A stretch of 29,209 nucleotides of DNA from an uncultured Alphaproteobacteria bacterium. GTDB lineage: Bacteria > Pseudomonadota > Alphaproteobacteria > CAAHEQ01 > UBA3637. This document shows positions 1 to 6,769 of this stretch, one piece after another. The stretch is from assembly GCA_947629595.1 (NCBI GenBank), contig CANREI010000006.1, positions 1 through 29,209 of the forward strand, given 5' to 3'. The notes beneath the pieces were generated by a model, which saw only the letters and a list, made by a program, of their open reading frames with translations, had not been told where the DNA came from and did no database searches. Position numbers and translations under genes: made by a program. Each line of letters begins with the position of its first letter. Within the stretch, counting starts at the first letter, position 1.

Positions 1-23
1 ACACATCACTTGCCTTGCCTCAA

Positions 24-52
24 ATTATAAAGGCACTCAAAAACAATGTCAA
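24..52 (-). promoter_or_regulatory. Perfect consensus sigma-70 promoter reading out of the window
   Basis: On the minus strand TTGACA (47-52) is followed after exactly 17 bp by TATAAT (24-29). All twelve consensus bases are present. Transcription would start near position 16-18 and leave the window to the left, so the gene it serves is not visible. No Shine-Dalgarno sequence is seen in the few transcribed bases, so a stable RNA or an mRNA with a longer leader are both possible. Confidence 0.75.
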
Positions 53-81
53 GCAGAAAATTTGCATCATTTATTTTTTTC

Positions 82-139
82 CCCTATCGGCCCATAGCGA
101 CAGACGACATAAAGACGTCTGTCCCATCCGCCGATAGGG
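82..139 (+). repeat. Palindromic element 1 (type A)
   Basis: Outer stem 82-91 with 130-139 (10 bp, perfect). Inner stem GACAGACG 99-106 with 116-123. The left internal loop is CCATAGC. Confidence 0.85.
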
Positions 140-220
140 AAAAAGGGAGAGTGCCATATACAGACAATAGAGTGATATATCAAATAAATAACTTTGCTTT
201 CAATTCTCTGCCTTTCTGTT

Positions 221-284
221 TCTTATTTTCTGCACACCGCGCTATCCCCCAATTGCGGGATAGCACTTCCCGCCGAAAATAAGA
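221..284 (+). repeat. Palindromic element 2 (type B)
   Basis: Outer stem 221-233 with 272-284, broken by one mismatch (CTGC where others have CGGC). Inner stem GCTATCCC 241-248 with 257-264. Followed by GAGAGTGCC. Confidence 0.8.
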
Positions 285-344
285 GAGAGTGCCGGAATAA
301 CACTTTTTCTGCTTATTTTTAAGCGTAAAGTCTTGCCATTTTTC

Positions 345-404
345 CCCTATCGGCCCATAGCGATGCGCCCCTTTCAGCGGCGCATCACACCCGCCAATAG
401 AGGG
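345..404 (+). repeat. Palindromic element 3 (type A)
   Basis: Outer stem 345-354 with 393-404, with one mismatch (GCCAATAG) and a bulge. Inner stem GATGCGCC 362-369 with 379-386. Followed by GAGAGTGCC. Confidence 0.8.
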
Positions 405-472
405 AAAAAGAGAGTGCCACTTACAAACAAAGAGAGAAAGAAATATCGTCAATCTTCTCTTTCCTGCCGTTC

Positions 473-537
473 TCCCCCTATCGGCCCATAGCGATGCGCC
501 CCTTTCAGCGGCGCATCACACCCGCCGATAGAGGGGA
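473..537 (+). repeat. Palindromic element 4 (type A)
   Basis: Outer stem around 476-485 with 524-535. Inner stem GATGCGCC 493-500 with 510-517. The core from the outer stem through the inner hairpin is nearly identical to element 3. Confidence 0.85.
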
Positions 538-580
538 AATATCGTCAACATTAAAAAAACATAGTTTCTCTGCCGTTTCC

Positions 581-641
581 TCATTCTCGGCACATAGAGG
601 GACGTCAACTTTTCGCGCCGTCCCACATCCGCCGAGAATGA
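581..641 (+). repeat. Palindromic element 5 (type C)
   Basis: Outer stem TCATTCTCGGC 581-591 with 631-641, perfect. Inner stem GGGACG 599-604 with 619-624. Confidence 0.8.
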
Positions 642-694
642 GAGATAGAAACACAATTATTACAAGTGTTTCTCTTTTTTTTACTTTCTGCCTT

Positions 695-760
695 TCTTAA
701 TTTTCGGCACACCTCGCCGACGCATATTCTACGCGCCGACACTTCCCGCCGAAAATAAGA
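695..760 (+). repeat. Palindromic element 6 (type B)
   Basis: Outer stem 695-708 with 748-760. The inner arm is weaker: CGACGC 718-723 with GCGCCG 733-738, one mismatch. Confidence 0.75.
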
Positions 761-819
761 GAAAGGAGTTATCGTCTGCAAATTAAGAGAGGAAGAAATA
801 CCATCAATCTTTCCTGCCA

Positions 820-891
820 TTTTTCCCCCTATCGGCCCATAGCGATGCGCCCCTTTTCGCGGCGCATCGCATCCGCCGATAGAGGGAAAAA
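820..891 (+). repeat. Palindromic element 7 (type A)
   Basis: Outer stem 820-835 with 875-891. Inner stem GATGCGCC 844-851 with 861-868. The 60-70 bp upstream resemble those upstream of element 4, so linker and palindrome may have been copied together. Confidence 0.85.
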
Positions 892-952
892 GCCGTTAAT
901 AATACAATTTTCAGCAATTAAAGGAAAAATTATCTGGTGGCCTTGATTTCTT

Positions 953-1020
953 TCTCTGATTCTCGGCGAGTGTGGGACGTCGCGAAAAGTGACGTTCCGC
1001 TATGTGCCGAGAATCAGAGA
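953..1020 (-). repeat. Palindromic element 8 (type C, inverted)
   Basis: Outer stem of 15 bp, 953-967 with 1006-1020, perfect. Inner stem 974-981 with 991-998, with a G-T pair. Its conserved internal-loop sequences match the other elements only when read on the minus strand. Confidence 0.85.
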
Positions 1021-1050
1021 AAATATCAATATTGCCGCTTTTTCTTTCTC

Positions 1051-1107
1051 ATTTTCGGCACACCGCGCCAGCTTACGTTTCACGGGATAGCACTTCCCGC
1101 CGAAAAT
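1051..1107 (+). repeat. Palindromic element 9 (type B, decayed inner arm)
   Basis: Outer stem 1051-1059 with 1099-1107. The left half of the inner arm no longer matches GGGATAGC, which is kept on the right side as in element 2. Confidence 0.65.
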
Positions 1108-1188
1108 AAATGAAAAGGCGAATATATATCTCCGTAAAAAAATAAATATCAACCGAAAATTAAGAAAAAGTGCCGAATTTTACCCTTT

Positions 1189-1247
1189 CCCTATCGGCCC
1201 ATAACGACAGACGACAAAATGCCGTCTGTCACACCCGTCATGAAGGG
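1189..1247 (+). repeat. Palindromic element 10 (type A, decayed outer arm)
   Basis: The left outer arm CCCTATCGGC (1189-1198) is intact but the right arm is degraded. Inner stem GACAGACG 1206-1213 with 1223-1230 is perfect and the same as in element 1. Confidence 0.7.
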
Positions 1248-1293
1248 GAAAAATATTCGCAACAATTTTTTTTACCGATTCGCTTTAAAAAAT

Positions 1294-1328
1294 ACAAAAA
1301 AGCGCCCCCGAAAAAGAGCGCTCTTTTG
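1294..1328 (-). terminator. Rho-independent terminator of the SPFH gene
   Basis: Minus strand: stem AGCGC/GCGCT (1301-1305 with 1318-1322) followed by a run of T residues. It sits just after the stop codon of the leftward SPFH gene and separates it from the palindrome array. Confidence 0.65.
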
Positions 1329-1345
1329 CTTCACAAATACCTTTT

Positions 1346-2290
1346 TTATTCCGATTCGCGTTGCCGTTCACGCGAGGCATTCACACGCGCCGTTTGCGAG
1401 TCGATTTTTCTTGATTGCACACCTTTTGCTTTTGAATTCGAGTCTTGAATCAAGTCTTTCATATCAAAAATTTGACCGCTTTTATTGCCGTTAATCACTT
1501 TCGGCAAAGCACCGTCCCAATTTTCAATGGCACGCAGCTTTAAAATATCGTCATTCAATGCCGCCGCCTTCACTTTTAACGCCGTTGCTTCGGCATCGGC
1601 TTCAATTTTAATGGCTTTGGCCTTCGCTTCGGCCGTTAATGTGATTTTTTGGGCATCGGCCTGCGCCCGAATAATGGCTTGATGCGCTTTTTCTTTTTCC
1701 TGCTCGCTGCGATTCCGTTCCGTCAACACTTTTTGTCCGGCGGTGACTTTTTCTTCAATGGCTTTTTCAAATTCGTCACTGAAATCAATATCTCTGTATC
1801 TGAAATCAATAACATTCACATGTTTTTTCGCCAATTCCCGCCGTAACGTTTCTTCAATGCTGCGAGAACTCTTTTCCCGATTCTCAATCAGCTGCGCCGC
1901 TTCCCATTTACCTAAATCGTTTTTCACTTCATCTAACAACGTGGGAATAATAACCAATTCTTCAATACGACTGCCATATTGCTTGTAAACCTTTGTAACG
2001 GCTTCGGGCATAATGCTGTAATTCATAATCATATCAAGCTGCACGTTTTGAATATCTTTCGTAAAAGCCGATGTTTTTTGTTCCAGTTTTTGCGTACGAA
2101 TCGAATACGGCACGATTTTTTGAAAAATCGGCAATCTGAAATTAAGCCCTTCCGTTAACACTTCATCTTCATTCACTTTTCCCAATGTGATGCGAACACC
2201 GCGTTCACCCGCATCAATGGTTTTGATGGACGACAATCCGCCAACAATGGCCAGAAAGCCGACCACACCGCCGATAATATATTTTTTCAT
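1346..2290 (-). CDS. SPFH/band-7 (prohibitin/stomatin-like) membrane protein
   Basis: A 314-residue protein of the SPFH superfamily, membrane-anchored scaffold proteins that oligomerise and often regulate membrane proteases or lipid domains. An N-terminal hydrophobic segment (about residues 4-22) is followed by the band-7 domain opening with TIDAGERGVRITLGKV and running to about residue 190, then an Ala/Lys/Glu-rich coiled coil (about 190-245) of the prohibitin/HflC kind. The last 25 residues are Arg/Ser-rich and not typical of the family. The start is supported by AGGAGA eight bases upstream and by a consensus promoter. It stands alone between its own promoter and terminator, with no HflK partner or NfeD protein beside it, so I call it prohibitin-like without a gene symbol. 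Confidence 0.88.
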   Translation of the reverse strand: MKKYIIGGVVGFLAIVGGLSSIKTIDAGERGVRITLGKVNEDEVLTEGLNFRLPIFQKIVPYSIRTQKLEQKTSAFTKDIQNVQLDMIMNYSIMPEAVTKVYKQYGSRIEELVIIPTLLDEVKNDLGKWEAAQLIENREKSSRSIEETLRRELAKKHVNVIDFRYRDIDFSDEFEKAIEEKVTAGQKVLTERNRSEQEKEKAHQAIIRAQADAQKITLTAEAKAKAIKIEADAEATALKVKAAALNDDILKLRAIENWDGALPKVINGNKSGQIFDMKDLIQDSNSKAKGVQSRKIDSQTARVNASRERQRESE

Positions 2291-2338
2291 ACTTTTCTCC
2301 TGTTGTTTTTAATAGAAAATAACCGTTTATGGAAATTT

Positions 2339-2367
2339 ATTATATAACGAGTCGTTTTATTTGTCAA
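2339..2367 (-). promoter_or_regulatory. Consensus sigma-70 promoter of the SPFH gene
   Basis: Minus strand TTGACA (2362-2367), 17 bp, TATAAT (2339-2344): every consensus base is present. Predicted transcript leader is about 40 nt. Confidence 0.75.
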
Positions 2368-2396
2368 TATTTTTTTAACATTACCATCGAAGGCAC

Positions 2397-2430
2397 AAAA
2401 AAACGCGCCTTTTGCAAGACGCGTTTCTTT
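2397..2430 (-). terminator. Terminator after the OmpA-type lipoprotein gene
   Basis: Minus strand: stem AAACGCG/CGCGTTT around an 11-12 nt loop, followed by TTTTTTT. It lies 15 nt beyond the lipoprotein stop codon. Confidence 0.7.
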
Positions 2431-2444
2431 GGTTTTAAACAAAC

Positions 2445-2891
2445 TTATTTGTATGTCACAACAACCGCACGACGGTTTTGTTGACGACCGGCAGCTGTTG
2501 CATTGGAAGCAACCGGATCGGCTTCACCATAACCATGTGTCGTAATGCGATCGGCAGCAATGCCGTTGGCTTCCAAATAAGCGGCAACCGCATTGGCACG
2601 ACGTTCGGACAACTTCACATTGTAGCCTTCCGGACCTGTGCTGTCCGTGTAACCGGAGATTTTAACATTTTCTGCCGGATCAGCTTTTAATCTGTTAATA
2701 ACGTCTGCCAAAGCAGCATCATCAGCCACCGTTAATTTAGCCGAATCAAACGCAAATAACGTTGATGTCGGTAAAACAACTTTGGATGTGACAACTTCGC
2801 AAGAACCGTCGGCACATTCGTCGCACCAGCTGGCGCAACCGGTTAATAAAAGTGTTGAAGACAACACGATTGTAGCGATTTGTTTTTTCAT
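2445..2891 (-). CDS. OmpA/Pal-type peptidoglycan-binding lipoprotein
   Basis: A 148-residue outer-membrane lipoprotein that should tether the outer membrane to peptidoglycan. The signal peptide ends in the lipobox LTGC (Cys19). The mature start is Cys-rich (CASWCDECADGSC). The OmpA C-terminal domain fills about residues 40-148, with the opening strand TLFAFDSAKL, the segment GYTDSTGPEGYN, and KLSERRANAV carrying the Arg that normally contacts diaminopimelate. Size fits Pal, but no tolQRAB genes are nearby, so the symbol pal is not assigned. It is a single-gene unit with its own promoter (2928-2956), a strong GAAGGAG site and a terminator. The extra cysteines between lipobox and domain are unusual and might form disulfides. 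Confidence 0.9.
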   Translation of the reverse strand: MKKQIATIVLSSTLLLTGCASWCDECADGSCEVVTSKVVLPTSTLFAFDSAKLTVADDAALADVINRLKADPAENVKISGYTDSTGPEGYNVKLSERRANAVAAYLEANGIAADRITTHGYGEADPVASNATAAGRQQNRRAVVVTYK

Positions 2892-2927
2892 AATGAAACT
2901 CCTTCAATAAAATGAATTACAAGCAGT

Positions 2928-2956
2928 AGTATGGCGCTTTTTTTTTATAAAATCAA
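2928..2956 (-). promoter_or_regulatory. Promoter of the OmpA-type lipoprotein gene
   Basis: Minus strand TTGATT (2951-2956), 17 bp spacer, CATACT (2928-2933). The start codon follows about 35 nt later. Confidence 0.55.
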
Positions 2957-3127
2957 GAGAAAAATGTGCGAAAGTTTATCTTTTTTTAAAAACAAGGTTC
3001 GACTCTTCTCTTTTTGTTAACATAACATATTGATTTTAAACAAAAAATTAAAAATCAAACTCTCTTTGTTTTTTTTCAAAAATATATGAAAAAATTGCGC
3101 ACGAGAGCTTAAAAAAACTTTTTCGGA

Positions 3128-3502
3128 TTACAAAACAAACGTTGTGATTAAAAATAACGTTCCAACGGTACTTAACGCTGAAAGAACCAAGAAAACAAAA
3201 TCACTAAACAAATCAATCAACCGCATTTTAATGTTGTAAAACGAGGCTTTATCGGCAAAAATCCAATAAATAAAATTAAGCGCAAACACAATTAAAAAGC
3301 CGATAATATATAAATCGGGCGTGGTTAAAATGATATCTAACGGATTCGTTTCGGAATGAACGTTATAAACAATACACCCGATAATCACCCCTAAAACGGT
3401 AATGAAGTGATAGTCGAAAAAAAATTTAAGAAATCGACCGAATAAAGAACTTTTGTTTTCGGCAGATAAACCGTTTGATTTTGAAAAATGCGACTCAACC
3501 AT
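3128..3502 (-). CDS. Small integral membrane protein, unknown function
   Basis: A 124-residue protein I do not recognise. It has a soluble polar N terminus (about 25 residues) and three predicted membrane segments: about residues 33-48, 66-85 and 100-123. The C terminus ends inside the last helix. It starts two bases after the Sel1-repeat gene stops, and its GGAGGTAA ribosome-binding site overlaps that stop codon, so the two are almost certainly co-transcribed and translationally coupled. No charged residues suggest a transporter; a membrane partner for the Sel1 protein is a guess from the pairing alone. Confidence 0.7.
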   Translation of the reverse strand: MVESHFSKSNGLSAENKSSLFGRFLKFFFDYHFITVLGVIIGCIVYNVHSETNPLDIILTTPDLYIIGFLIVFALNFIYWIFADKASFYNIKMRLIDLFSDFVFLVLSALSTVGTLFLITTFVL

Positions 3503-3504
3503 TT

Positions 3505-4569
3505 TTACCTCCTCCGTCTGCGTAAAACACGCCGTTTTGCAACACCGGATCCGCCTCCCGTTGAACCCACACTTCCGCCTCCCTGCGCGACAAAAGCACC
3601 GTATTCGGAAGCCCCGTCTCCCGATTCTTTTACCGCTTGCGGCACCGGATCGGGTTGTAACGGCGCCTCAACCTTTCCCATTTCGTTTTGCTGAATGAGA
3701 ACCACCTGACGCCGTGCCATATCCAAATCGGATAATGACATATTTTTAATTAAGCGTTGTTGCGCATCGGCAGCACTGGTTAAATTTTGCTCGGCAGCCA
3801 AATGAAACCACGCATAGGCCTTGTAAACATCTTTCGAAACACCTTCGCCGTTTGCGTAAATAATACCCAACATATATTGTGCCGAACTGTAATTTTGCGA
3901 TGCCGCATATTTATAATAAGTAATGGCTTGTGCCATATCTTGATCGACGCCCAATCCTTTTCGATACATTTCTCCTAAACTGAAATAGGCGCTCAAATCT
4001 TTTTGTTTGGCCGATAATTCATAATATTTCAATGCTTTATCATAATCACGCAAAGAGGCATTATTTAAATAAATATCGCCCAAATATCGACTGACAACCG
4101 GGTTTTGATCAAGCGGCACCTTTTGAAAATATTCCAACGCGGTTTGATAGTTCCGCGGCACCGAATCGCCCTTATAATACATAACACCTAAATTTAAATT
4201 AGCGGAAATATTGTTTTGATCTGCCGCCAACTGATAAAGCTCAATGGCTTTTTCTTTATCTTCCGGAACAATTTTGCCTTCCGAATACAAATAAGCCATT
4301 AAAGCTTGTGCCATATCATAATTTTGATCAACGGCCTTCTGCAAATATTTTAATCCTTCTTTGGCGTCTTGCGTAACACCGTATCCGTTAATGTATAAAT
4401 AAGCCACATAATACTGTGATCTGAAATCACCCTCGTTTGCTAACGGTAAAAACTCATTAAGAGCTTGAGAATAGCGTTGTTCGTTAAAAGCCTGTTCCCC
4501 TTCCACGAAACCGGCAAAAGCCGGCAAGGAAACCGTTAATGCAAGCAACAACAAACTGATTTTTTTCAT
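3505..4569 (-). CDS. Secreted Sel1-repeat (SLR) protein with arginine-rich tail
   Basis: A 354-residue exported protein made largely of Sel1-like helical repeats, which act as protein-interaction scaffolds. A cleavable signal peptide ends at AFA (about residue 19). About six 36-residue repeats follow (residues 50-270), recognisable by A..LG..Y..G.GV..D...A..YY..AA patterns such as SAQYMLGIIYANGEGVSKD. The C-terminal 40 residues change character: a Gly/Ser linker and then KRRVLRRRRR at the very end. The gene has its own promoter and AAGGAG site and is coupled to the small membrane-protein gene downstream. Partners are unknown. Confidence 0.88.
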   Translation of the reverse strand: MKKISLLLLALTVSLPAFAGFVEGEQAFNEQRYSQALNEFLPLANEGDFRSQYYVAYLYINGYGVTQDAKEGLKYLQKAVDQNYDMAQALMAYLYSEGKIVPEDKEKAIELYQLAADQNNISANLNLGVMYYKGDSVPRNYQTALEYFQKVPLDQNPVVSRYLGDIYLNNASLRDYDKALKYYELSAKQKDLSAYFSLGEMYRKGLGVDQDMAQAITYYKYAASQNYSSAQYMLGIIYANGEGVSKDVYKAYAWFHLAAEQNLTSAADAQQRLIKNMSLSDLDMARRQVVLIQQNEMGKVEAPLQPDPVPQAVKESGDGASEYGAFVAQGGGSVGSTGGGSGVAKRRVLRRRRR

Positions 4570-4590
4570 GGCAAACTCCTTTAAATTATA

Positions 4591-4622
4591 TTTATTATAA
4601 CAACATCAAAAAAAAACACAAT
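4591..4622 (-). promoter_or_regulatory. Promoter of the Sel1-repeat operon (approximate)
   Basis: Minus strand TTGTGT, 16 bp, TATAAT about 25-50 bp upstream of the start codon. The -10 hexamer is perfect; the -35 lies beside a T9 tract and is weaker. Confidence 0.5.
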
Positions 4623-4704
4623 CATTTTTTCTGAAAAATGAAAAAAAATATCTTCTTTTTCTGAAAAAAACAAAAAAACGCCGATGATTGATAAAAAAAT
4701 CAGA

Positions 4705-5760
4705 TTATTTTTCAACAAATTCTTTTCTTTGCGGTTCAATTAAGCACGCATCACCGTAAGAAAAAAAGCGATACCGATTTTGAACGGCATAAGCATAAGC
4801 CGCTTTCATTCTGTCAATACCGGCAAACGCGCAAACCAACATAAACAGCGTTGATCCGGACAAATGAAAATTGGTAAACATCACGTCGGTTGCCTTAAAA
4901 CGATACCCCGGCGTAATAAAAATATCCGTTTCACCCTCAAAAGCGTGAACAACACCGTTTTCATCGGTTGCCGATTCCAACAAACGCAAAGAAGTTGTCC
5001 CGACCGTAACGATTCGGCGTCCCTGTTTTTTGGCAGCATTGATTTTATCGGCTGTTTCCTGCGTTAAAATGCCGATTTCCGAATGCATTTTATGATCTTT
5101 GGTATCTTGAACTTTCACCGGCAAAAACGTTCCCCCGCCCACATGAAGCGTGACGAACAATCTTTCAATGCCTTTTTCATCCAAACGCCGAAACAAATCA
5201 TCGGTAAAATGCAAACCGGCCGTCGGCGCGGCAACGGCCCCTTCCGCGCGGGCATAGATGGTTTGATAATCGGCTTTATCCGATTCTTTTCCGCCGCGCG
5301 AACGCTTAATATACGGCGGCAACGGCATCACACCCGTTAAGTGAAACGCTGCCATTAAATCAGCGCCGCTTTTATTAAACCGCAGCACCACGGCACCCGT
5401 TTCTTTTTTTGCCGTCACAACGGCGCGAAAATCCTCTTGAAAAACAATTTCATCATTTATTTTGAGCCGACGTGCATTTTTAATCAACGTTTCCCAACAA
5501 GACAAATCAATTTGTTTGAAAAGCGTTACTTCAATTTTTGCTTCTCCCCGAACACCGTATAAACGGGCCGGAATAACCTTTGTATCATTAAAAATCAACA
5601 CATCATCGGGACGCAACAGTTCATCTAAATCCGATACATGTTGATCGCTGAAAGATCCGTCGGCTTTAATATGCAACAATCGAGCCGAATCGCGCGGGGA
5701 GACCGGCTCATTGGCAATTAAAGAGGCCGGCATATCAAACGTAAAAATTTTTGTTTCCAT
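4705..5760 (-). CDS. queA: S-adenosylmethionine:tRNA ribosyltransferase-isomerase
   Basis: QueA transfers and isomerises the ribosyl part of SAM onto 7-aminomethyl-7-deazaguanine in tRNA, making epoxyqueuosine at the wobble position of Tyr, His, Asn and Asp tRNAs. The 351-residue length is normal. Family segments are clear: RDSARLLHI near the start, DVLIFNDTKVIPARLYG, RAEGAVAAPTAGLHFTDDL, and near the end TDIFITPGYRF and TNFHLSGSTLFMLV. An in-frame ATG at 5811 would add 17 residues but lies within the -35 box; the ATG at 5760 has an AAGGAAA site and lies 20 nt after the predicted transcription start, so it is chosen. No other queuosine genes are in the window. Confidence 0.95.
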   Translation of the reverse strand: METKIFTFDMPASLIANEPVSPRDSARLLHIKADGSFSDQHVSDLDELLRPDDVLIFNDTKVIPARLYGVRGEAKIEVTLFKQIDLSCWETLIKNARRLKINDEIVFQEDFRAVVTAKKETGAVVLRFNKSGADLMAAFHLTGVMPLPPYIKRSRGGKESDKADYQTIYARAEGAVAAPTAGLHFTDDLFRRLDEKGIERLFVTLHVGGGTFLPVKVQDTKDHKMHSEIGILTQETADKINAAKKQGRRIVTVGTTSLRLLESATDENGVVHAFEGETDIFITPGYRFKATDVMFTNFHLSGSTLFMLVCAFAGIDRMKAAYAYAVQNRYRFFSYGDACLIEPQRKEFVEK

Positions 5761-5782
5761 TTTCGTTTCCTTATCGAAAGAC

Positions 5783-5811
5783 TTTATATCCCGATTGATT
5801 TCATTTGTCAA
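5783..5811 (-). promoter_or_regulatory. Promoter of queA
   Basis: Minus strand TTGACA (5806-5811), 17 bp, TATAAA (5783-5788). It overlaps the longer possible queA start and so rules it out. Confidence 0.75.
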
Positions 5812-5829
5812 GCCGATTAAAAAAGACGT

Positions 5830-5858
5830 TTGACATTTTATTCACTCTGTGATAGGGT
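5830..5858 (+). promoter_or_regulatory. Promoter of the lipoprotein gene at 5881
   Basis: TTGACA (5830-5835), 17 bp, TAGGGT (5853-5858). Back to back with the queA promoter; the two -35 boxes are 18 bp apart, so a regulator bound between them could touch both genes. Confidence 0.6.
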
Positions 5859-5880
5859 AAGAAAAAAGGAGTTTAAAATT

Positions 5881-6633
5881 ATGAAAAAAATCAGTGCCGT
5901 TCTTTTCTGTTCGCTCTTGCTGTGTGCCTGTTCCGACAGCGAATATGTTCACTCATCGGAACCGCGTTCGCAGGTTTATTACGGACAACCCGTTGCCGAT
6001 GTTTATGAAAATTTCGGCGTGCCCACAAAAGGCGTCCGCCTTTCCGACAATGAACGAATTTTAATTTGGATATCGCAAGAAATTGAAAAAGATTGGGCTT
6101 ATCGTTATTTACGGGCCTGTACCGTTAAAATTCATTTACGAAACGAACGGGTCATCAATTGGTCGGCCGAGGGGCAAGGGTGCGTGATTTCTTCCAACTC
6201 CGACGGTGAAGAAATTGATCAGCTCATTGAAGCGCAAAAATCAACCGCCCTTTCCGCGCCCTCTTTACCGACAGATGCATTCGGCGGCACCACACAAACA
6301 AATGTCTTCGGCGGTACTTTACCGGCAGATGCGTTTGACGGCAACGCTTCACGCGCCTATACCGCACCGAAAACGGGTCTTGTTATTCCCAATCCGGCAA
6401 GCGGTCGGCAACCTTCTTTCGCTGCCGGCAGTACCGCACCGACAACGGGGGGATTCGCGCTTCCGACCGATGCTTTTGAAAGCGGTTGGTTTTCTTCGGG
6501 CAATCCGCCTGCCCCGGTTTATAACGCACCGGCATCGCAACAACCGTCGGTACCGCGCGTCAATCAACCCGAATCGAACAACTCGTCGTGGTTTTCGACG
6601 GATGATGACGAATGGGGACTGTTTGACGGTTAA
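5881..6633 (+). CDS. Lipoprotein with an N-terminal two-Cys domain and long Pro/Gly/Ala/Ser-rich tail
   Basis: A 250-residue predicted lipoprotein (lipobox ending at Cys17, LCAC). Residues 30-105 form a compact domain ending in ACTVKIHLRNERVINW and, 21 residues after that Cys, a second Cys. The rest (about 110-250) is low complexity, rich in Pro, Gly, Ala, Thr and Ser, with a repeated PTDAFGG/PADAFDG-like phrase, and ends in an acidic Trp-containing tail (DDDEWGLFDG). The domain resembles the small lipoprotein at 15893 and is loosely reminiscent of the BamE/SmpA type, but I cannot assign a role. The start at 5881 has AAGGAG and follows the promoter; an in-frame ATG at 5830 lies inside the -35 box. 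Confidence 0.8.
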   Translation: MKKISAVLFCSLLLCACSDSEYVHSSEPRSQVYYGQPVADVYENFGVPTKGVRLSDNERILIWISQEIEKDWAYRYLRACTVKIHLRNERVINWSAEGQGCVISSNSDGEEIDQLIEAQKSTALSAPSLPTDAFGGTTQTNVFGGTLPADAFDGNASRAYTAPKTGLVIPNPASGRQPSFAAGSTAPTTGGFALPTDAFESGWFSSGNPPAPVYNAPASQQPSVPRVNQPESNNSSWFSTDDDEWGLFDG

Positions 6634-6708
6634 ATAACCTTTTTTGAATGATTTGAATTTCTTATTGTATCGGGAAGAACATTTTTTTTAAAAACGGTTA
6701 TATTCTGC

Positions 6709-6737
6709 TTGCATTCTGTAAAAAAAAATCTTACACT
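6709..6737 (+). promoter_or_regulatory. Promoter of the MATE transporter gene
   Basis: TTGCAT (6709-6714), 17 bp, TACACT (6732-6737), about 30 nt before the start codon. Confidence 0.55.
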
Positions 6738-6769
6738 GCACCCGAAAATAAAAAAAGGTCTGCACAAAA

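Larger units (their letters stand above)
80..1250. repeat. Array of ten two-tier palindromic elements, gene-free region
   Basis: The first 1.3 kb holds no credible gene; the short open frames there are made by the repeats. It contains ten elements of about 57-72 bp, spaced roughly 100-140 bp centre to centre. Each has an outer stem closed by CGGC/GCCG, a conserved asymmetric internal loop (left CCATAGC or ACACCGC type, right ACACCC, CATCC or ACTTCCC type) and an inner stem of unrelated sequence. Three outer-stem types occur: A (CCCTATCGGC), B (ATTTTCGGC), C (ATTCTCGGC). The order is A B A A C B A C(inverted) B A. Linkers are purine-rich and often carry GAGAGTGCC after an element and TGCC just before the next. 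Function unknown; the design resembles REP-type or other hairpin-mobilised elements. Confidence 0.9.

Noticed and set aside
80..1250. CRISPR array
   Set aside because: Repeat units are long palindromes with differing arms and both orientations; linkers are not unique spacers of constant length, and no cas gene is present.
80..1250. Integron cassette array with attC sites
   Set aside because: The two-tier hairpins look similar, but no GTTRRRY core sites, no cassette genes and no integrase are visible.
46..1494. Several open frames of 60-92 codons on both strands in the palindrome array
   Set aside because: They run through the palindromes, lack ribosome-binding sites, and have compositions dictated by the repeats.
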